64,000 bases of DNA from Burkholderiales bacterium JOSHI_001 (GTDB lineage Bacteria > Pseudomonadota > Gammaproteobacteria > Burkholderiales > Burkholderiaceae_C). How positions within the stretch are numbered: position 1 is the first letter of the stretch; every line of letters begins with the position of its first letter. Made by a program: the position numbers and the translations under genes. Location of the stretch: NCBI GenBank assembly GCA_000244995.1, contig CM001438.1:1170921-1234920 (forward strand). The letters run 5' to 3'. Below the pieces are notes generated by a model that made no database searches, was not told the DNA's origin, and saw only the letters and a program-made list of their open reading frames with translations. This document shows positions 1 through 8,388 of this stretch, in pieces.

Positions 1-155
1 AAACCCAGCGCACCCTGCTGGCGGCCCAAAGCAGCCTGGCCGGGGTGGCCACCGACATCGCCACCGACCATGTGCGCCTGTACAAGGCCCTGGGCGGCGG
101 CTGGACGCCGCAGGAAACAAGTGCGGCGTTGCCCGCATCCCAGAAAACCCCATGA
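1..155 (+). CDS. Outer-membrane efflux protein (TolC/NodT type), C-terminal end only
   Basis: The first 155 bases are the last 50 codons of a gene that begins outside the window. The frame reads through a helical stretch to LYKALGGGW, the ending typical of RND and MacAB-linked outer-membrane factor lipoproteins of the NodT type, then a short polar tail. The TGA stop overlaps the ATG of the next gene (ATGA), so the two are translationally coupled. This fits an outer-membrane channel that works with the adaptor and ABC permease that follow. Only the tail is visible, so the family call rests on the ending and the context. Confidence 0.7.
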   Translation, partial: TQRTLLAAQSSLAGVATDIATDHVRLYKALGGGWTPQETSAALPASQKTP

Positions 156-1471
156 AAGCCGACGTCACCCCTACCGATGTGCAAACCCTGGTGCAGGAGC
201 CCGCGCGCGCGCCCTGGTGGCGCCGCGCCAGGACCTGGGTCGCGCTCTTGCTGCTGGGCGCCAGCGTGGCCGGCTGGCAGTGGTGGGCGCAGCGCAGCGC
301 CACCCAGGCCGCGCCTCGCTACAGCACCGAGCCCATCACGCGCGGCAGCATCACGCTCACCGTCACCGCCAATGGCACCCTGCAGCCCACCCGCACGGTG
401 TCCATCGGCAGCGAGCTGTCGGGCACCGTGGCGCGCGTGATGGTGGACGTGAACGACCGGGTGAAAAAGGGCCAGGTCCTGGTGGAACTGGACACGTCCA
501 AATTGAGCGACCAGATCGCCCGTTCCAAGGCCACGCTGGCGTCGACCCAGGCCAAGCTGGCCGCTGCCGAGGCCACGGCGCAGGAAAGCGTGGCGAACCT
601 GGCCCGGCTGGAAGAGGTGGCGCGCCTGTCCGGCGGCAAGGTGCCGGCGGCCACCGAACTGGACGCTAGCCGCGCCGCTGGCAAGCGCGCCCAGGCCGAC
701 CGCAACGCCGCGCGCGCCGCCGTGGCCGACGCCCAGGCCGCGTTGCGCACAGACACCACCAACCTGGCCAAGGCCTCGATCCGCGCGCCCACCGACGGCG
801 TGGTGCTCACCCGTGCGGTGGACCCGGGCAATGCGGTGGCGGCGTCGCTGCAGGCGGTGACGCTGTTCACCCTGGCCGAAGACCTGAGCCAGCTGAAACT
901 GCAGGTGAACGTGGACGAAGCCGACGTGGGCCGCGTCACGCCCGGCAGGCCGGCCAGCTTCACCGTGGCAGCCCACCCGGGGCGGCGCTTCCCGGCCACC
1001 ATCACCCGCGTGGCCTTTGGCTCCACCATCACCGACAACGTGGTCACCTACGCCACGCAGATGGACGTGGCCAACCCCGACGGCAGCCTGCGCCCGGGCA
1101 TGACCGCCACCGCCAGCATCACCGCGACCGAACGCCAGGGCGTGCTGCGCGTGCCGGCGCCGGCGCTGCGATTCACGCCCGCCGCGGCGGGCGCGTCCGC
1201 CGCGGCGGCCAGCGGCGGCGGCAGCCTTGTTTCGCGCCTGATGCCGCGCCCGCCGGGCAACACCTCGCGGCGGGCCGGCGGTGGTGGCCTGGGCGGGGCC
1301 GGTGAACGCGCTTCGGTGCAGCGCACCCTGTGGGTGCTGCAGGACGGCCAACCCCAGGCGCTGAAGGTGACGGTGGGCATCAGCGACGGCCGCTACACCG
1401 AAGTCAGCGGTGACGGCCTTGCCGAAGGGCTGCAGGTCATCACCGAGCAGCGTGTCGCGAAGTCGAATTGA
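152..1471 (+). CDS. macA: MacA-like periplasmic adaptor (HlyD/membrane fusion protein)
   Basis: This 439-residue protein is the adaptor that links an inner-membrane ABC permease to an outer-membrane channel. One membrane segment lies at residues 28-46. After it come a biotinyl-lipoyl half-domain (GSELSGTVARV, then VKKGQVLVELD near 95-112), an alpha-helical hairpin rich in Ala, Gln and Glu (about 115-200), the second lipoyl half (IRAPTDGVVL) and a beta-barrel. Residues about 330-380 are a Gly/Ala/Arg-rich low-complexity insert that is not usual in MacA. The start overlaps the upstream stop, and the next gene begins 7 bases after this stop. The substrate cannot be told from the sequence. Confidence 0.9.
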   Translation: MKADVTPTDVQTLVQEPARAPWWRRARTWVALLLLGASVAGWQWWAQRSATQAAPRYSTEPITRGSITLTVTANGTLQPTRTVSIGSELSGTVARVMVDVNDRVKKGQVLVELDTSKLSDQIARSKATLASTQAKLAAAEATAQESVANLARLEEVARLSGGKVPAATELDASRAAGKRAQADRNAARAAVADAQAALRTDTTNLAKASIRAPTDGVVLTRAVDPGNAVAASLQAVTLFTLAEDLSQLKLQVNVDEADVGRVTPGRPASFTVAAHPGRRFPATITRVAFGSTITDNVVTYATQMDVANPDGSLRPGMTATASITATERQGVLRVPAPALRFTPAAAGASAAAASGGGSLVSRLMPRPPGNTSRRAGGGGLGGAGERASVQRTLWVLQDGQPQALKVTVGISDGRYTEVSGDGLAEGLQVITEQRVAKSN

Positions 1472-1478
1472 GGCCTGT

Positions 1479-2213
1479 GTGGAAGCCTGCGCCCCCTCGC
1501 TCATCCGCCTGCGCGGCATCACCAAGACCTACGGCCAGGGCGACACCGCCTTCCAGGCCCTGAAGGGCGTGGACCTGGACGTGTCCGAAGGCGAATTCGT
1601 GGCCGTGATGGGCCCCAGCGGCTCGGGCAAGAGCACGGTGATGAACCTGCTGGGCTGCCTGGACACCCCCAGCGGCGGCGAGTACCGCTTCCGCGGCGTG
1701 CCGGTGCAAAGCATGTCGCGCGACCAGCGCGCCCGCCTGCGGCGGCTGTACCTGGGCTTCGTGTTCCAGGGCTTCAACCTGCTGGCACGCACCAGCGCCC
1801 AGGAAAACGTGGAACTGCCGCTGCTCTACCGTGGCGAAAAGGCCGTGGTGCGGGCCCGGGCCGCACGCGAGGCCCTGGCCGCAGTGGGCCTGACCGGGTG
1901 GGGCCACCACACACCCGCCGAGCTGTCCGGCGGGCAGCAGCAGCGCGTGGCGATTGCGCGCGCCATCGTCAGCCGGCCGCAGGTGCTGCTGGCCGACGAG
2001 CCCACCGGCAACCTGGACAGCCAGCGCAGCCGCGAGATCATGCAACTGCTGTGGCAGCTGAACCAGGAACGCGGCATCACGGTGCTGATGGTCACGCACG
2101 AAAGCGACATGGCCGCCTACGCCAAGCGCGTGCTGCGCTTCGTGGACGGCCAGATCGAAAGCGACCAGCCCAACCCGCATCCGGCGGGGCTGGTGACGGC
2201 GGAGACCACGTGA
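1479..2213 (+). CDS. MacB-type ABC transporter ATP-binding protein
   Basis: This is the nucleotide-binding subunit of the efflux ABC transporter (244 residues). Walker A is GPSGSGKS at 45-52, the Q-loop lies near FVFQGFN, the signature is LSGGQQQR at 149-156, and Walker B is LLADEP at 170-175 with the LolD/MacB-type GNLD following. I place the start at GTG 1479, seven bases after the macA stop. An in-frame ATG at 1410 would overlap macA by about 60 bases and add an unconserved leader. In canonical MacB the ATPase is fused to the permease; here the two are separate, consecutive genes. The TGA stop overlaps the permease ATG by one base. Confidence 0.92.
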   Translation: MEACAPSLIRLRGITKTYGQGDTAFQALKGVDLDVSEGEFVAVMGPSGSGKSTVMNLLGCLDTPSGGEYRFRGVPVQSMSRDQRARLRRLYLGFVFQGFNLLARTSAQENVELPLLYRGEKAVVRARAAREALAAVGLTGWGHHTPAELSGGQQQRVAIARAIVSRPQVLLADEPTGNLDSQRSREIMQLLWQLNQERGITVLMVTHESDMAAYAKRVLRFVDGQIESDQPNPHPAGLVTAETT

Positions 2214-3430
2214 TGTGGGGCAACACGCTGCTGCTGTCGCTGCGTGAGATCCGCCGCAACCTGCTGCGGTCTTTCCTCACCATCCTGGGCATCGTCATCG
2301 GCGTGTCGGCGGTCATCACCATGGTGACGGTGGGCAACGGCGCCACGCTGGCGGTGCAGAACCAGATCACGGCGCTGGGCACCAACCTGCTGATGGTGCG
2401 CCCCGGCCAGCGCCTGGGGCCAGGCCAGCCCACGTCCGGCGCGCCGCCATTTCGGGAAGCCGACGTGGGCGCCATCGCCACCCAACTGGGCGGCATTGCC
2501 GCGGTGGCGCCGGAAGCGCGCACCGCCGCGGTGGCGGTGGCCAACGGCCGCAACTGGGCCACCAGCGCCAGCGGCACCAGCAACGCGGTGTTCGTCACCA
2601 GCAATTGGGTGCTGGCGGCGGGGCGCCAATTCAGCGAAGCCGAAGAACAGGCCGGCGCGGCGGTGTGCATCATCGGCGAAACGGTGCGGCGGGAACTGTG
2701 GGGCAGCGCCAGCGCGGACAGCGTGCTGGGCCAGGCGCTGCGCGTGAAGCAACTGCCTTGTGAAGTGATCGGCGTGCTGGCCAGCAAAGGCCAGGCCGCC
2801 ATGGGCAACGACCAGGACGACACCGTGCTGCTGCCGCTGCGAACGCTGCAGCGGCGCGTCACCGGCAACCAGCGCGTGGGCACGCTGCTGGTGTCTTTGC
2901 GCGACGAGGCCGACGCCAGCAGCGTGAAGACCGCTCTGGCCGGCCTGCTGCGGGAACGCCGCAAGCTGGGGCCGGACGACGACGACAACTTCAACGTGCT
3001 GGACACCCAGCAACTGGCGCAGACCCTGTCCGGCACCACGCAGGTGATGACCACGCTGCTGGGTGCGGTGGCCGCGGTCAGCCTGCTGGTGGGCGGCATC
3101 GGCATCATGAACATCATGCTGGTGAGCGTGACCGAGCGCACGCGCGAAATCGGCGTGCGCCTGGCCATCGGCGCGCTGGAGCGCGAGGTGCTGCTGCAGT
3201 TCCTGATCGAAGCGGTGGTGCTGGCGGCCTTCGGTGGCCTGCTGGGCATCGTGCTGGCCACCGGCGCGTCCATCGGCCTGTCGGCGCTGATGGACGTGCC
3301 CTACCAATTCAACACCGGCATCAACCTGCTGGCCTTCGTGTTCTCGGCCGCCATCGGCGTGGTGTTCGGCTACTTTCCAGCGCGGCGGGCCGCGCGGCTG
3401 GACCCGATCGAATCGCTGCGGCACGAATGA
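2213..3430 (+). CDS. MacB-type ABC transporter permease
   Basis: The protein has 405 residues with the MacB layout: one N-terminal membrane helix (about 18-40), a large periplasmic core, then three C-terminal helices (about 275-390). The region TERTREIGVRLAIGA, which couples to the ATPase, and a C-terminal PARRAARLDPIESLRHE are hallmarks of the FtsX/MacB family. With the two genes before it and the outer-membrane factor it completes a tripartite efflux pump. Such pumps export macrolides, lipopeptides, siderophores or protoporphyrins in different species, and the cargo here is unknown. Confidence 0.92.
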   Translation: MWGNTLLLSLREIRRNLLRSFLTILGIVIGVSAVITMVTVGNGATLAVQNQITALGTNLLMVRPGQRLGPGQPTSGAPPFREADVGAIATQLGGIAAVAPEARTAAVAVANGRNWATSASGTSNAVFVTSNWVLAAGRQFSEAEEQAGAAVCIIGETVRRELWGSASADSVLGQALRVKQLPCEVIGVLASKGQAAMGNDQDDTVLLPLRTLQRRVTGNQRVGTLLVSLRDEADASSVKTALAGLLRERRKLGPDDDDNFNVLDTQQLAQTLSGTTQVMTTLLGAVAAVSLLVGGIGIMNIMLVSVTERTREIGVRLAIGALEREVLLQFLIEAVVLAAFGGLLGIVLATGASIGLSALMDVPYQFNTGINLLAFVFSAAIGVVFGYFPARRAARLDPIESLRHE

Positions 3431-3496
3431 AACCGCCGGCATCGGCCGGGCTTTCACCCATGCCGTGCCGGCGTTGTTGGCCGGAATGCAGGCGAC

Positions 3497-3811
3497 TCAG
3501 GGCCGCACGGCGATCTCGTTGCGCACCGCCACCACACCCTTGGTGCCGCGGGCAATGCTTTCGGCGGTGGTGCGTTCGGTGTTGCTCTTCGCAAAGCCCG
3601 ACAGCATCACCGTGCCCTTGAGCGTTTCCACGCTGATGCTGGTGCCGTCCACGTCCTTGTTCTCCAGGAAGTGCGCCTTCACGGCGGTGGTGATGGCGGT
3701 GTCGTCGACGTAGGCGCCCACGCTTTGCTGGCCGCGCGTGACGGCACAGCCGGTGGTGGTGACGAGCAGGGCCGCCAGAATGGAGGCGGCAAAGGTGGTG
3801 CGGGTGAACAT
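3497..3811 (-). CDS. BON-domain lipoprotein
   Basis: This 104-residue protein has a lipoprotein signal ending in TTGC (Cys22) and a single BON domain (about 35-104). The BON features visible are DDTAITTAVKAHFL and a repeated hydrophobic pattern ending VVAVRNEIAVRP. BON domains occur in OsmY-like periplasmic stress proteins and are thought to bind phospholipid surfaces. A strong AGGAGA ribosome site precedes the ATG. It is the last of three small minus-strand envelope genes (4547 to 3497), probably expressed under envelope or osmotic stress. The stress role is inferred from the family and neighbours. Confidence 0.85.
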   Translation of the reverse strand: MFTRTTFAASILAALLVTTTGCAVTRGQQSVGAYVDDTAITTAVKAHFLENKDVDGTSISVETLKGTVMLSGFAKSNTERTTAESIARGTKGVVAVRNEIAVRP

Positions 3812-3849
3812 GGTGTGTTCTCCTGAGGATGGGATGAAGGTTTGGCGCA

Positions 3850-4071
3850 TCAGCGCTTTTTCGGGTCGATCTGGTTGCCGATGACACCACCCACGGCGGC
3901 GCCACCCACGGTGCCGGTCGTGCTGCCACCGGTAAGGATGGCGCCGGCGGCCCCGCCGATCACCGCACCGGCGGCGGTGTTCTTGTCGCGGGTGGACATG
4001 CCGCTGCAGGCGCCCAGGGCCAGGGCCAGCGTGGCCAGTCCCAGGGTTCGGGCGAGGAAGGGGGTTGTCAT
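3850..4071 (-). CDS. Small glycine-zipper lipoprotein
   Basis: A 73-residue lipoprotein: signal peptide, lipobox LGAC, then a glycine-zipper segment (AAGAVIGGAAGAILTGG...VGGAAVGGVIGNQ) of the type found in OsmB and SlyB-like proteins. These form short membrane-embedded hairpins in the cell envelope. I prefer ATG 4071, which gives a compact signal peptide after a GGGAGC ribosome site. An ATG at 4101 would add ten residues. It lies 38 bases before the BON-domain gene. The fold class is clear; the cellular role is only suggested by the company of other envelope-stress genes. Confidence 0.8.
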   Translation of the reverse strand: MTTPFLARTLGLATLALALGACSGMSTRDKNTAAGAVIGGAAGAILTGGSTTGTVGGAAVGGVIGNQIDPKKR

Positions 4072-4097
4072 GGGCTGCTCCCGGTGGAGGGTGGTGT

Positions 4098-4547
4098 TCA
4101 TTGGTTGGAGGTGGACGTGTTGTCCGTGGCGGCATCGGTGTCGATGTAACGCGTGACCAGCTCGCGGTAGATGCCGCCGCCCTCGACGCTGCCGCTCACG
4201 GTGCCTGCGCCGCGCATGCGCAGTTCACAGTCCTGGCGCAGGCCGTCGGGCAGGGGTTCGCAGCGCTTCAGCGCGTTTTCGGACAGCGCGGCCGGTGCTT
4301 CGCTGGCCGGTGTGGGTTGGGTCTGGGCCAGTTGGGTGCTGGCCTCGCTGAGGCAATTGGATCGGTTGTCGGCCTGGCCCAGGCGCATGCAGGCCGCGGC
4401 CTCTTGCTGGTAGCGCTGCTGAGGCGTCAGGTGCGCGGGCTTGCCGGCGGCCTGCGCGCTGGTGGTGGCCAGCAGGGCCGTCAGAACCAGGGCGGTGCAG
4501 CGCGTCAGCGGGTGGCGGGCGATCGTGTTGGCGTACTTTGTGTTCAT
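4098..4547 (-). CDS. Small secreted protein of unknown function
   Basis: The 149-residue product has a cleavable signal peptide (ALVLTALLATTSAQAAG) followed by a soluble domain of about 115 residues. Four cysteines stand out (AACMRLG, RSNCLSE, KRCEPLP, QDCELRM), spaced as two possible disulfide pairs typical of small periplasmic proteins. The C-terminal half carries GAGTVSGSVEGGGIYREL. A good ribosome site (AGGAGTC) precedes ATG 4547. It is the first of three minus-strand envelope genes. Similar short proteins with the LTPQQRYQQE...C pattern occur in Burkholderiales stress clusters, but I know of no assigned function. Confidence 0.7.
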   Translation of the reverse strand: MNTKYANTIARHPLTRCTALVLTALLATTSAQAAGKPAHLTPQQRYQQEAAACMRLGQADNRSNCLSEASTQLAQTQPTPASEAPAALSENALKRCEPLPDGLRQDCELRMRGAGTVSGSVEGGGIYRELVTRYIDTDAATDNTSTSNQ

Positions 4548-4707
4548 GAGGGACTCCTGTTTGCGTTGGAACATCGACTCGACCTGTGGCCACCTTGCCG
4601 TTGCCGGCTTGCCAGCCGGCGTTCGCGGCTGAGGTGTTGCTGCGGGTCGATGAAGACATCTTGGCCGGCGCGCCCCGCCGGGGCCATCGGACCAGGGGCA
4701 CAGCGCG

Positions 4708-4725
4708 TGTAGGCGCAGGCCGACA
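4708..4725. promoter_or_regulatory. Imperfect TGTAGG...dyad, possible regulator site
   Basis: Bases 4708-4725 match the perfect dyad at 8922-8939 at 15 of 18 positions (left half TGTAGGCGC identical, right half degraded to GACA). The site lies between two divergent genes: about 160 bases before the minus-strand envelope genes and about 80 bases before the AI-2E family gene. This is the weakest of the three copies. Confidence 0.35.
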
Positions 4726-4807
4726 GCGCGCGTCGGCCATTGCCGATGGCCACCTCCCGGCGGCGGCCCCACCATCACTCCACCCCACCTCTGGGGATGG
4801 AGCCACC

Positions 4808-5944
4808 ATGAAGACCCTTGATGTCCCGCCCGCCGACCTGAACGCAGAACGCCGGCCCCCGGTGGCCGGCAAGGCGCTGCTGGCGCTGGTCGGCCTGGCG
4901 GGCCTGTATGCGCTGCACGCCGCCGGCCCGGTGCTGGTGCCTATGCTGCTGGCCCTGCTGTGCAGCCATGCGCTGACCCCCCTGGTGGACCGTCTGGTGG
5001 CGTGGCGCGTGCCGCGCGGGCTGGCCGCCGCGCTGCTGCTGGCCGGCATCGTTGGTGTGGTGGGTTCATTGGCCTGGCGTTTGGCCGATGACGCCGCGGC
5101 GATGGTGGAGGCCCTGCCCGAGACCGCGCGCAAGCTGCGCCAGGCAATGGAACACCCGCGCAGCCCGTCCGGCGGCACGGCCATCGACCAGATGCAGAGG
5201 GCTGCGATGGAAATTGAGCGTGCAGCACAGCCGGCCGCCGCCTCCGCGCCGGCGCTGCCGCGCGGGGTGACCAAGGTGCAGGTCGAGAAGCCGCACTTCG
5301 ACGTCAAGGACTACCTGTGGCCCGGTGCCCTGGGCCTGGCCGCGGCAGCCGGGCAGGCGACGGTGGTGCTGTTCATCACCTTTTTCCTGCTGGCCGCGGG
5401 CGACAGCTTCCGGCGCAAGCTGGTGCGCATGGCCGGCCCGGACTTCGCCCACCAGCGTCTGACGGTGCAGGCGCTGCAAGAGATCGAATCCCAGGTGCGG
5501 CGCTACCTGCAGGTGCAGGTGCTGACCAGCGTGCTGGTGGGCGTGGCCACCTGGGCGGCCTTCCTGGCCATTGGTGTGGAACACGCAGGCGTCTGGGGCG
5601 TGGCCGCCTGCGTGCTGAATTTCGTGCCCTACCTGGGGGGCCTGGTGGTGGCGTTGGGCGCGGCGCTGATGGCTTTTGTGCAGTTCGGCCAGGTGCAGAC
5701 GGCGCTGATGGTGGCCGCGGCGTCGCTGTTCATCACCGGGCTGGAGGGCCATGGGCTCACCCCCTGGCTCACCAGCCGGGCCAGCCGCATGAACCCGCTG
5801 GCGGTGTTCGTTGGCGTGCTGGCCTGCGGCGCCTTGCTGGGCGCCTGGGGACTGGTGCTGGGCATGCCCATCCTGCTGATCGTCAAGGCGGTGTGCGACC
5901 GCGTGGACCTCTTCAAGGGTGTGGGCGAGATGCTGGGTGATTGA
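4808..5944 (+). CDS. AI-2E family transporter (PerM/YdiK-like membrane protein)
   Basis: The 378-residue protein is polytopic. Two to three helices lie in the first 90 residues, then a cytoplasmic/amphipathic region of about 100 residues (ETARKLRQAMEHPRS, Pro/Ala-rich), then four or five helices. The signature regions are QVRRYLQVQVLTSVLVG, VLNFVPYLGG, and the ending GLVLGMPILLIVKAVCDR. Members include TqsA (autoinducer-2 export) and YdiK/PerM, so the substrate cannot be set from family alone. The start is ATG 4808 after GGAG. The gene stands alone on the plus strand among small envelope-stress genes. Confidence 0.88.
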   Translation: MKTLDVPPADLNAERRPPVAGKALLALVGLAGLYALHAAGPVLVPMLLALLCSHALTPLVDRLVAWRVPRGLAAALLLAGIVGVVGSLAWRLADDAAAMVEALPETARKLRQAMEHPRSPSGGTAIDQMQRAAMEIERAAQPAAASAPALPRGVTKVQVEKPHFDVKDYLWPGALGLAAAAGQATVVLFITFFLLAAGDSFRRKLVRMAGPDFAHQRLTVQALQEIESQVRRYLQVQVLTSVLVGVATWAAFLAIGVEHAGVWGVAACVLNFVPYLGGLVVALGAALMAFVQFGQVQTALMVAAASLFITGLEGHGLTPWLTSRASRMNPLAVFVGVLACGALLGAWGLVLGMPILLIVKAVCDRVDLFKGVGEMLGD

Positions 5945-6002
5945 GACGCGGCGCGGCCATTGCGGCGGCCGGCGCCGGGTCTGTGCAACAGGCCGCTCGG
6001 GC

Positions 6003-6167
6003 TCAGGATTTCGAGATCAGGCCAAACAGGAAGGTGGCCACCGACAGCACGGCAAAGACGATGAACAGGATCTTGCCGATGCCCACGGCGCTGGCGGCAA
6101 TGCCGCTGAAGCCGAACAGGGCGGCGATGAGGGCAATGACGAAGAAGACGACGGCGTAGTGAAGCAT
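6003..6167 (-). CDS. DUF1328 small membrane protein (YtjA-like)
   Basis: A 54-residue protein made almost entirely of two hydrophobic helices ([21 protein letters not shown] and [24 protein letters not shown]). This is the DUF1328/YtjA family, common in Proteobacteria and often next to CsbD, BON and other general-stress genes. The ribosome site GGAGTC precedes the ATG. A copy of the dyad motif lies about 100 bases upstream (6269-6286). The biochemical function of the family is not known. Confidence 0.88.
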   Translation of the reverse strand: MLHYAVVFFVIALIAALFGFSGIAASAVGIGKILFIVFAVLSVATFLFGLISKS

Positions 6168-6268
6168 GAAGGACTCCGGTTGAGGTGGTGCAAGCAGTGT
6201 CGTCGCGGGCCCGGAACAAGCCCATCGGCGCGGCCGCATCGCGCCTGTCGGCCCGGCGTGCGGTTGCG

Positions 6269-6286
6269 GGTAGGACAGCGACTACA
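6269..6286. promoter_or_regulatory. TGTAGGACAGCG-type dyad upstream of the DUF1328 gene
   Basis: Bases 6269-6286 match the reverse complement of the perfect dyad at 8922-8939 at 16 of 18 positions; the core TAGGACAGCG is identical. It sits 102 bases upstream of the DUF1328 start and just beyond the 3' end of the histidine kinase gene, where an operator for the DUF1328 promoter would be expected. Confidence 0.5.
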
Positions 6287-6316
6287 ACGTGCGCCGCACG
6301 GGCGCCGGTGGCGCCT

Positions 6317-7660
6317 TCAGGCCGGTGCGGGCAGCAGGGCCTGGATGCGGGTGCCCTGGCCCGGGGCCGACTCGATGCGCAGCGTGCCGCGCTCGGCCTC
6401 GACGCGAAAGCGCATGCCCACCAGGCCGTAGGCGCTGTGGCGCTGGGTGCCGGCGTTGAAGCCCAGGCCGTCGTCGCGCACCGACACCTGCACCTGGCCC
6501 TCTTGCGGGCCGAGTTCCAGCCACACCGTGTGCGCCTGCGCGTACTTGCTGATGTTGGTGATGGCCTCCTGCACCAGGCGATACACCGTGAGTTCCGCGC
6601 TGGGACTCAGGCCCACCGGCTGCAGGTGGCGGTGAACGGTCAGGCCCGAGGCTTCGGCGAATTCGCGCCCCAGGATGTCCAGGGCCGCCACCAGGCCCAG
6701 GTTGGTCAGCGTTGACGGACGCAGGTCCTCGATGATGCGCCGGCCCAGGGCGATGCTGCTGTTGAGCGTTTCCACCAGGTGGGCCAGGCGTTCCGACGCT
6801 TCGGGCGCGCTGCCGCCCAGGCGCGACTTGATGCGCGCTGCGTCCAGCTTGGCCGAGGTGAGCAGGGCGCCCAGCTCGTCGTGCAGGTTGCGCGCCAGGC
6901 GGTGGCGTTCGTCCTCGCGCGCGGTCTGCAGGTGCTGGGCCAGGGCGGTCAGCAGTTCGGTGCGGCGCGCCACTTCTTCCTCCAGGTGGTCGCGCTCGGC
7001 CTGTACCAGGCGCTGCTGCTCACGCTGCTGCTTCACCAGCCGGGCGCTCTGGCGCAGGTAGGTGGCCAACGCCAGGAGGCCCAGCGCGGTGAGCAAGGCC
7101 ACCCCGATGCGGCTGGTCATCAGCGTGGCGTACACCGCAGTGCGGCCTTCGGTCACGCGCTGGGTTTCGTCGGCCAGCAACTGCGTGCCCAGGCTGCGGA
7201 TGGCGTCCATGCTTTCGCGGCCCAGGCCGGACAGCACCAGCTCGCGGGCCTGCTCGGGGCGGCCTTCGTTCTGCACGCGGATGGTCTCGGCCAGCTCGCC
7301 CAGCTTGGCCTCGGCCAGGCGGTGCAGCTGTGCCAGCGTGGGGCCGGCCACCCGGTCGGTGGCGTAGTAGACGTCCAGGTAGCCCAGCGCGTCGGTGATC
7401 TTCTGGCGCGCCCGCGCGTAGGGCTGCAGGTATTCGGGCCGGCCGGTGAGCAGGTAGCCGCGTTGGCCGGTTTCGGCGTCCGCCAGGCCTTGCGTCAGGC
7501 TCTGCAAGCTGGTGCGTGCCGTGGCCACCGTGCCCAGTTTGTCCAGCACGGCCACCGAACGCCGGTAGGACCCTTCGCTGATGGCCACGATGGCCACCGC
7601 GGCCACGCAGCCCAGCGCCAGCACCAGCGGGTTGCGCTTCACGGACAGGAAGACATCCAT
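6317..7660 (-). CDS. CHASE3-domain sensor histidine kinase, NarL-system type
   Basis: The 447-residue kinase has one membrane helix (11-29), an extracytoplasmic CHASE3 sensor (about 33-175, with GLADAETGQRGYLLTG), and a second helix (184-203). A coiled-coil linker, a HisKA_3 dimerisation domain and a HATPase domain follow. The phosphorylated His260 is in ERHRLARNLHDELGALL, the N-box is EAITNISKYA near 365, G1 is DDGLGF near 396, and G2 is YGLVGMRFRV. I use ATG 7660; a longer frame exists but would run into the divergent regulator gene. It is divergent to, and surely the partner of, the NarL-type regulator at 7719. The CHASE3 ligand is unknown. Confidence 0.9.
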   Translation of the reverse strand: MDVFLSVKRNPLVLALGCVAAVAIVAISEGSYRRSVAVLDKLGTVATARTSLQSLTQGLADAETGQRGYLLTGRPEYLQPYARARQKITDALGYLDVYYATDRVAGPTLAQLHRLAEAKLGELAETIRVQNEGRPEQARELVLSGLGRESMDAIRSLGTQLLADETQRVTEGRTAVYATLMTSRIGVALLTALGLLALATYLRQSARLVKQQREQQRLVQAERDHLEEEVARRTELLTALAQHLQTAREDERHRLARNLHDELGALLTSAKLDAARIKSRLGGSAPEASERLAHLVETLNSSIALGRRIIEDLRPSTLTNLGLVAALDILGREFAEASGLTVHRHLQPVGLSPSAELTVYRLVQEAITNISKYAQAHTVWLELGPQEGQVQVSVRDDGLGFNAGTQRHSAYGLVGMRFRVEAERGTLRIESAPGQGTRIQALLPAPA

Positions 7661-7718
7661 ACCCGGACCTCCGGCTGTGTTTGGTGGGATCATCCGCGCC
7701 ATGGGCACGCTGGACAGC

Positions 7719-8354
7719 ATGATTCGCATTGCCATCATCGACGACCATGCGATGGTGCGGGCAGGGTTGCGGCAGTTCTTCAGCGAGCACACCGACCTGA
7801 AGGTGGTGGCCGAAGCCGCCACCGGCCGCGAGGCGCTGGACATCGTGCGCGGCGGCGAGGTGGATGTCATCGTGATGGACATCGCCATGCCGGACCAGAG
7901 CGGCGTGGACGCGCTGGTGGCCATCCGCGCCCGCGCGCCGGACCTGCCGGTGCTCATCCTGTCGGGCTACCCCGAAGCGCACTACGCCACCACGCTGCTG
8001 CGCCAGGGCGCCAGCGGCTACCTGAACAAGGACTGCGACCCGGAAGAGATCATCCGCGCCGTGCGCACGGTGCACCGCGGCCGCAAGTTCATCACCCCCG
8101 GCGTGGCCGAGCGCTTGGCCGAGGGCCTGGCCGGCGGCGGTGGTGACCAACCGGCCCACGAACAATTGTCCGAGCGTGAACTGCAGGTCTTCCTTCGCCT
8201 GGCCCAGGGTGAAACCGTGGGCCACATCGCCGAGGCCATGTCGCTGAGCGTGAAGACCGTCAGCACCTACCGGGCGCGGGTGATGGAAAAGATGCAGCTG
8301 GCGTCCAACAGCGACCTGACCTACTACGCGCTGAAGAACGGCCTGATCCAGTAG
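7719..8354 (+). CDS. NarL/FixJ-family response regulator
   Basis: A 211-residue regulator with a receiver domain (acidic pair Asp8-Asp9, phospho-acceptor Asp54 in VIVMDIAMP, conserved Lys in LNKDCD) and a LuxR-type helix-turn-helix. The HTH includes SERELQVFLRLAQGETVGHIAEAM and LSVKTVSTYRARVMEKM. The start is either ATG 7719, giving the usual MIRIAIIDDH opening, or ATG 7701; neither has a strong ribosome site. The gene is divergent from the histidine kinase with under 60 bases between them. It is the natural candidate to bind the 18-bp dyads at 4708, 6269 and 8922, since NarL-type regulators bind inverted repeats. That link is inference. Confidence 0.9.
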   Translation: MIRIAIIDDHAMVRAGLRQFFSEHTDLKVVAEAATGREALDIVRGGEVDVIVMDIAMPDQSGVDALVAIRARAPDLPVLILSGYPEAHYATTLLRQGASGYLNKDCDPEEIIRAVRTVHRGRKFITPGVAERLAEGLAGGGGDQPAHEQLSERELQVFLRLAQGETVGHIAEAMSLSVKTVSTYRARVMEKMQLASNSDLTYYALKNGLIQ

Positions 8355-8388
8355 CGCCCAGGCGTGACCCCGGAGCCGCGGGCGGCAT

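Noticed and set aside
1410-1478. Upstream ATG for the MacB-type ATPase
   Set aside because: It would overlap macA by about 60 bases and add a leader without counterpart in the family. GTG 1479 fits the gene boundary.
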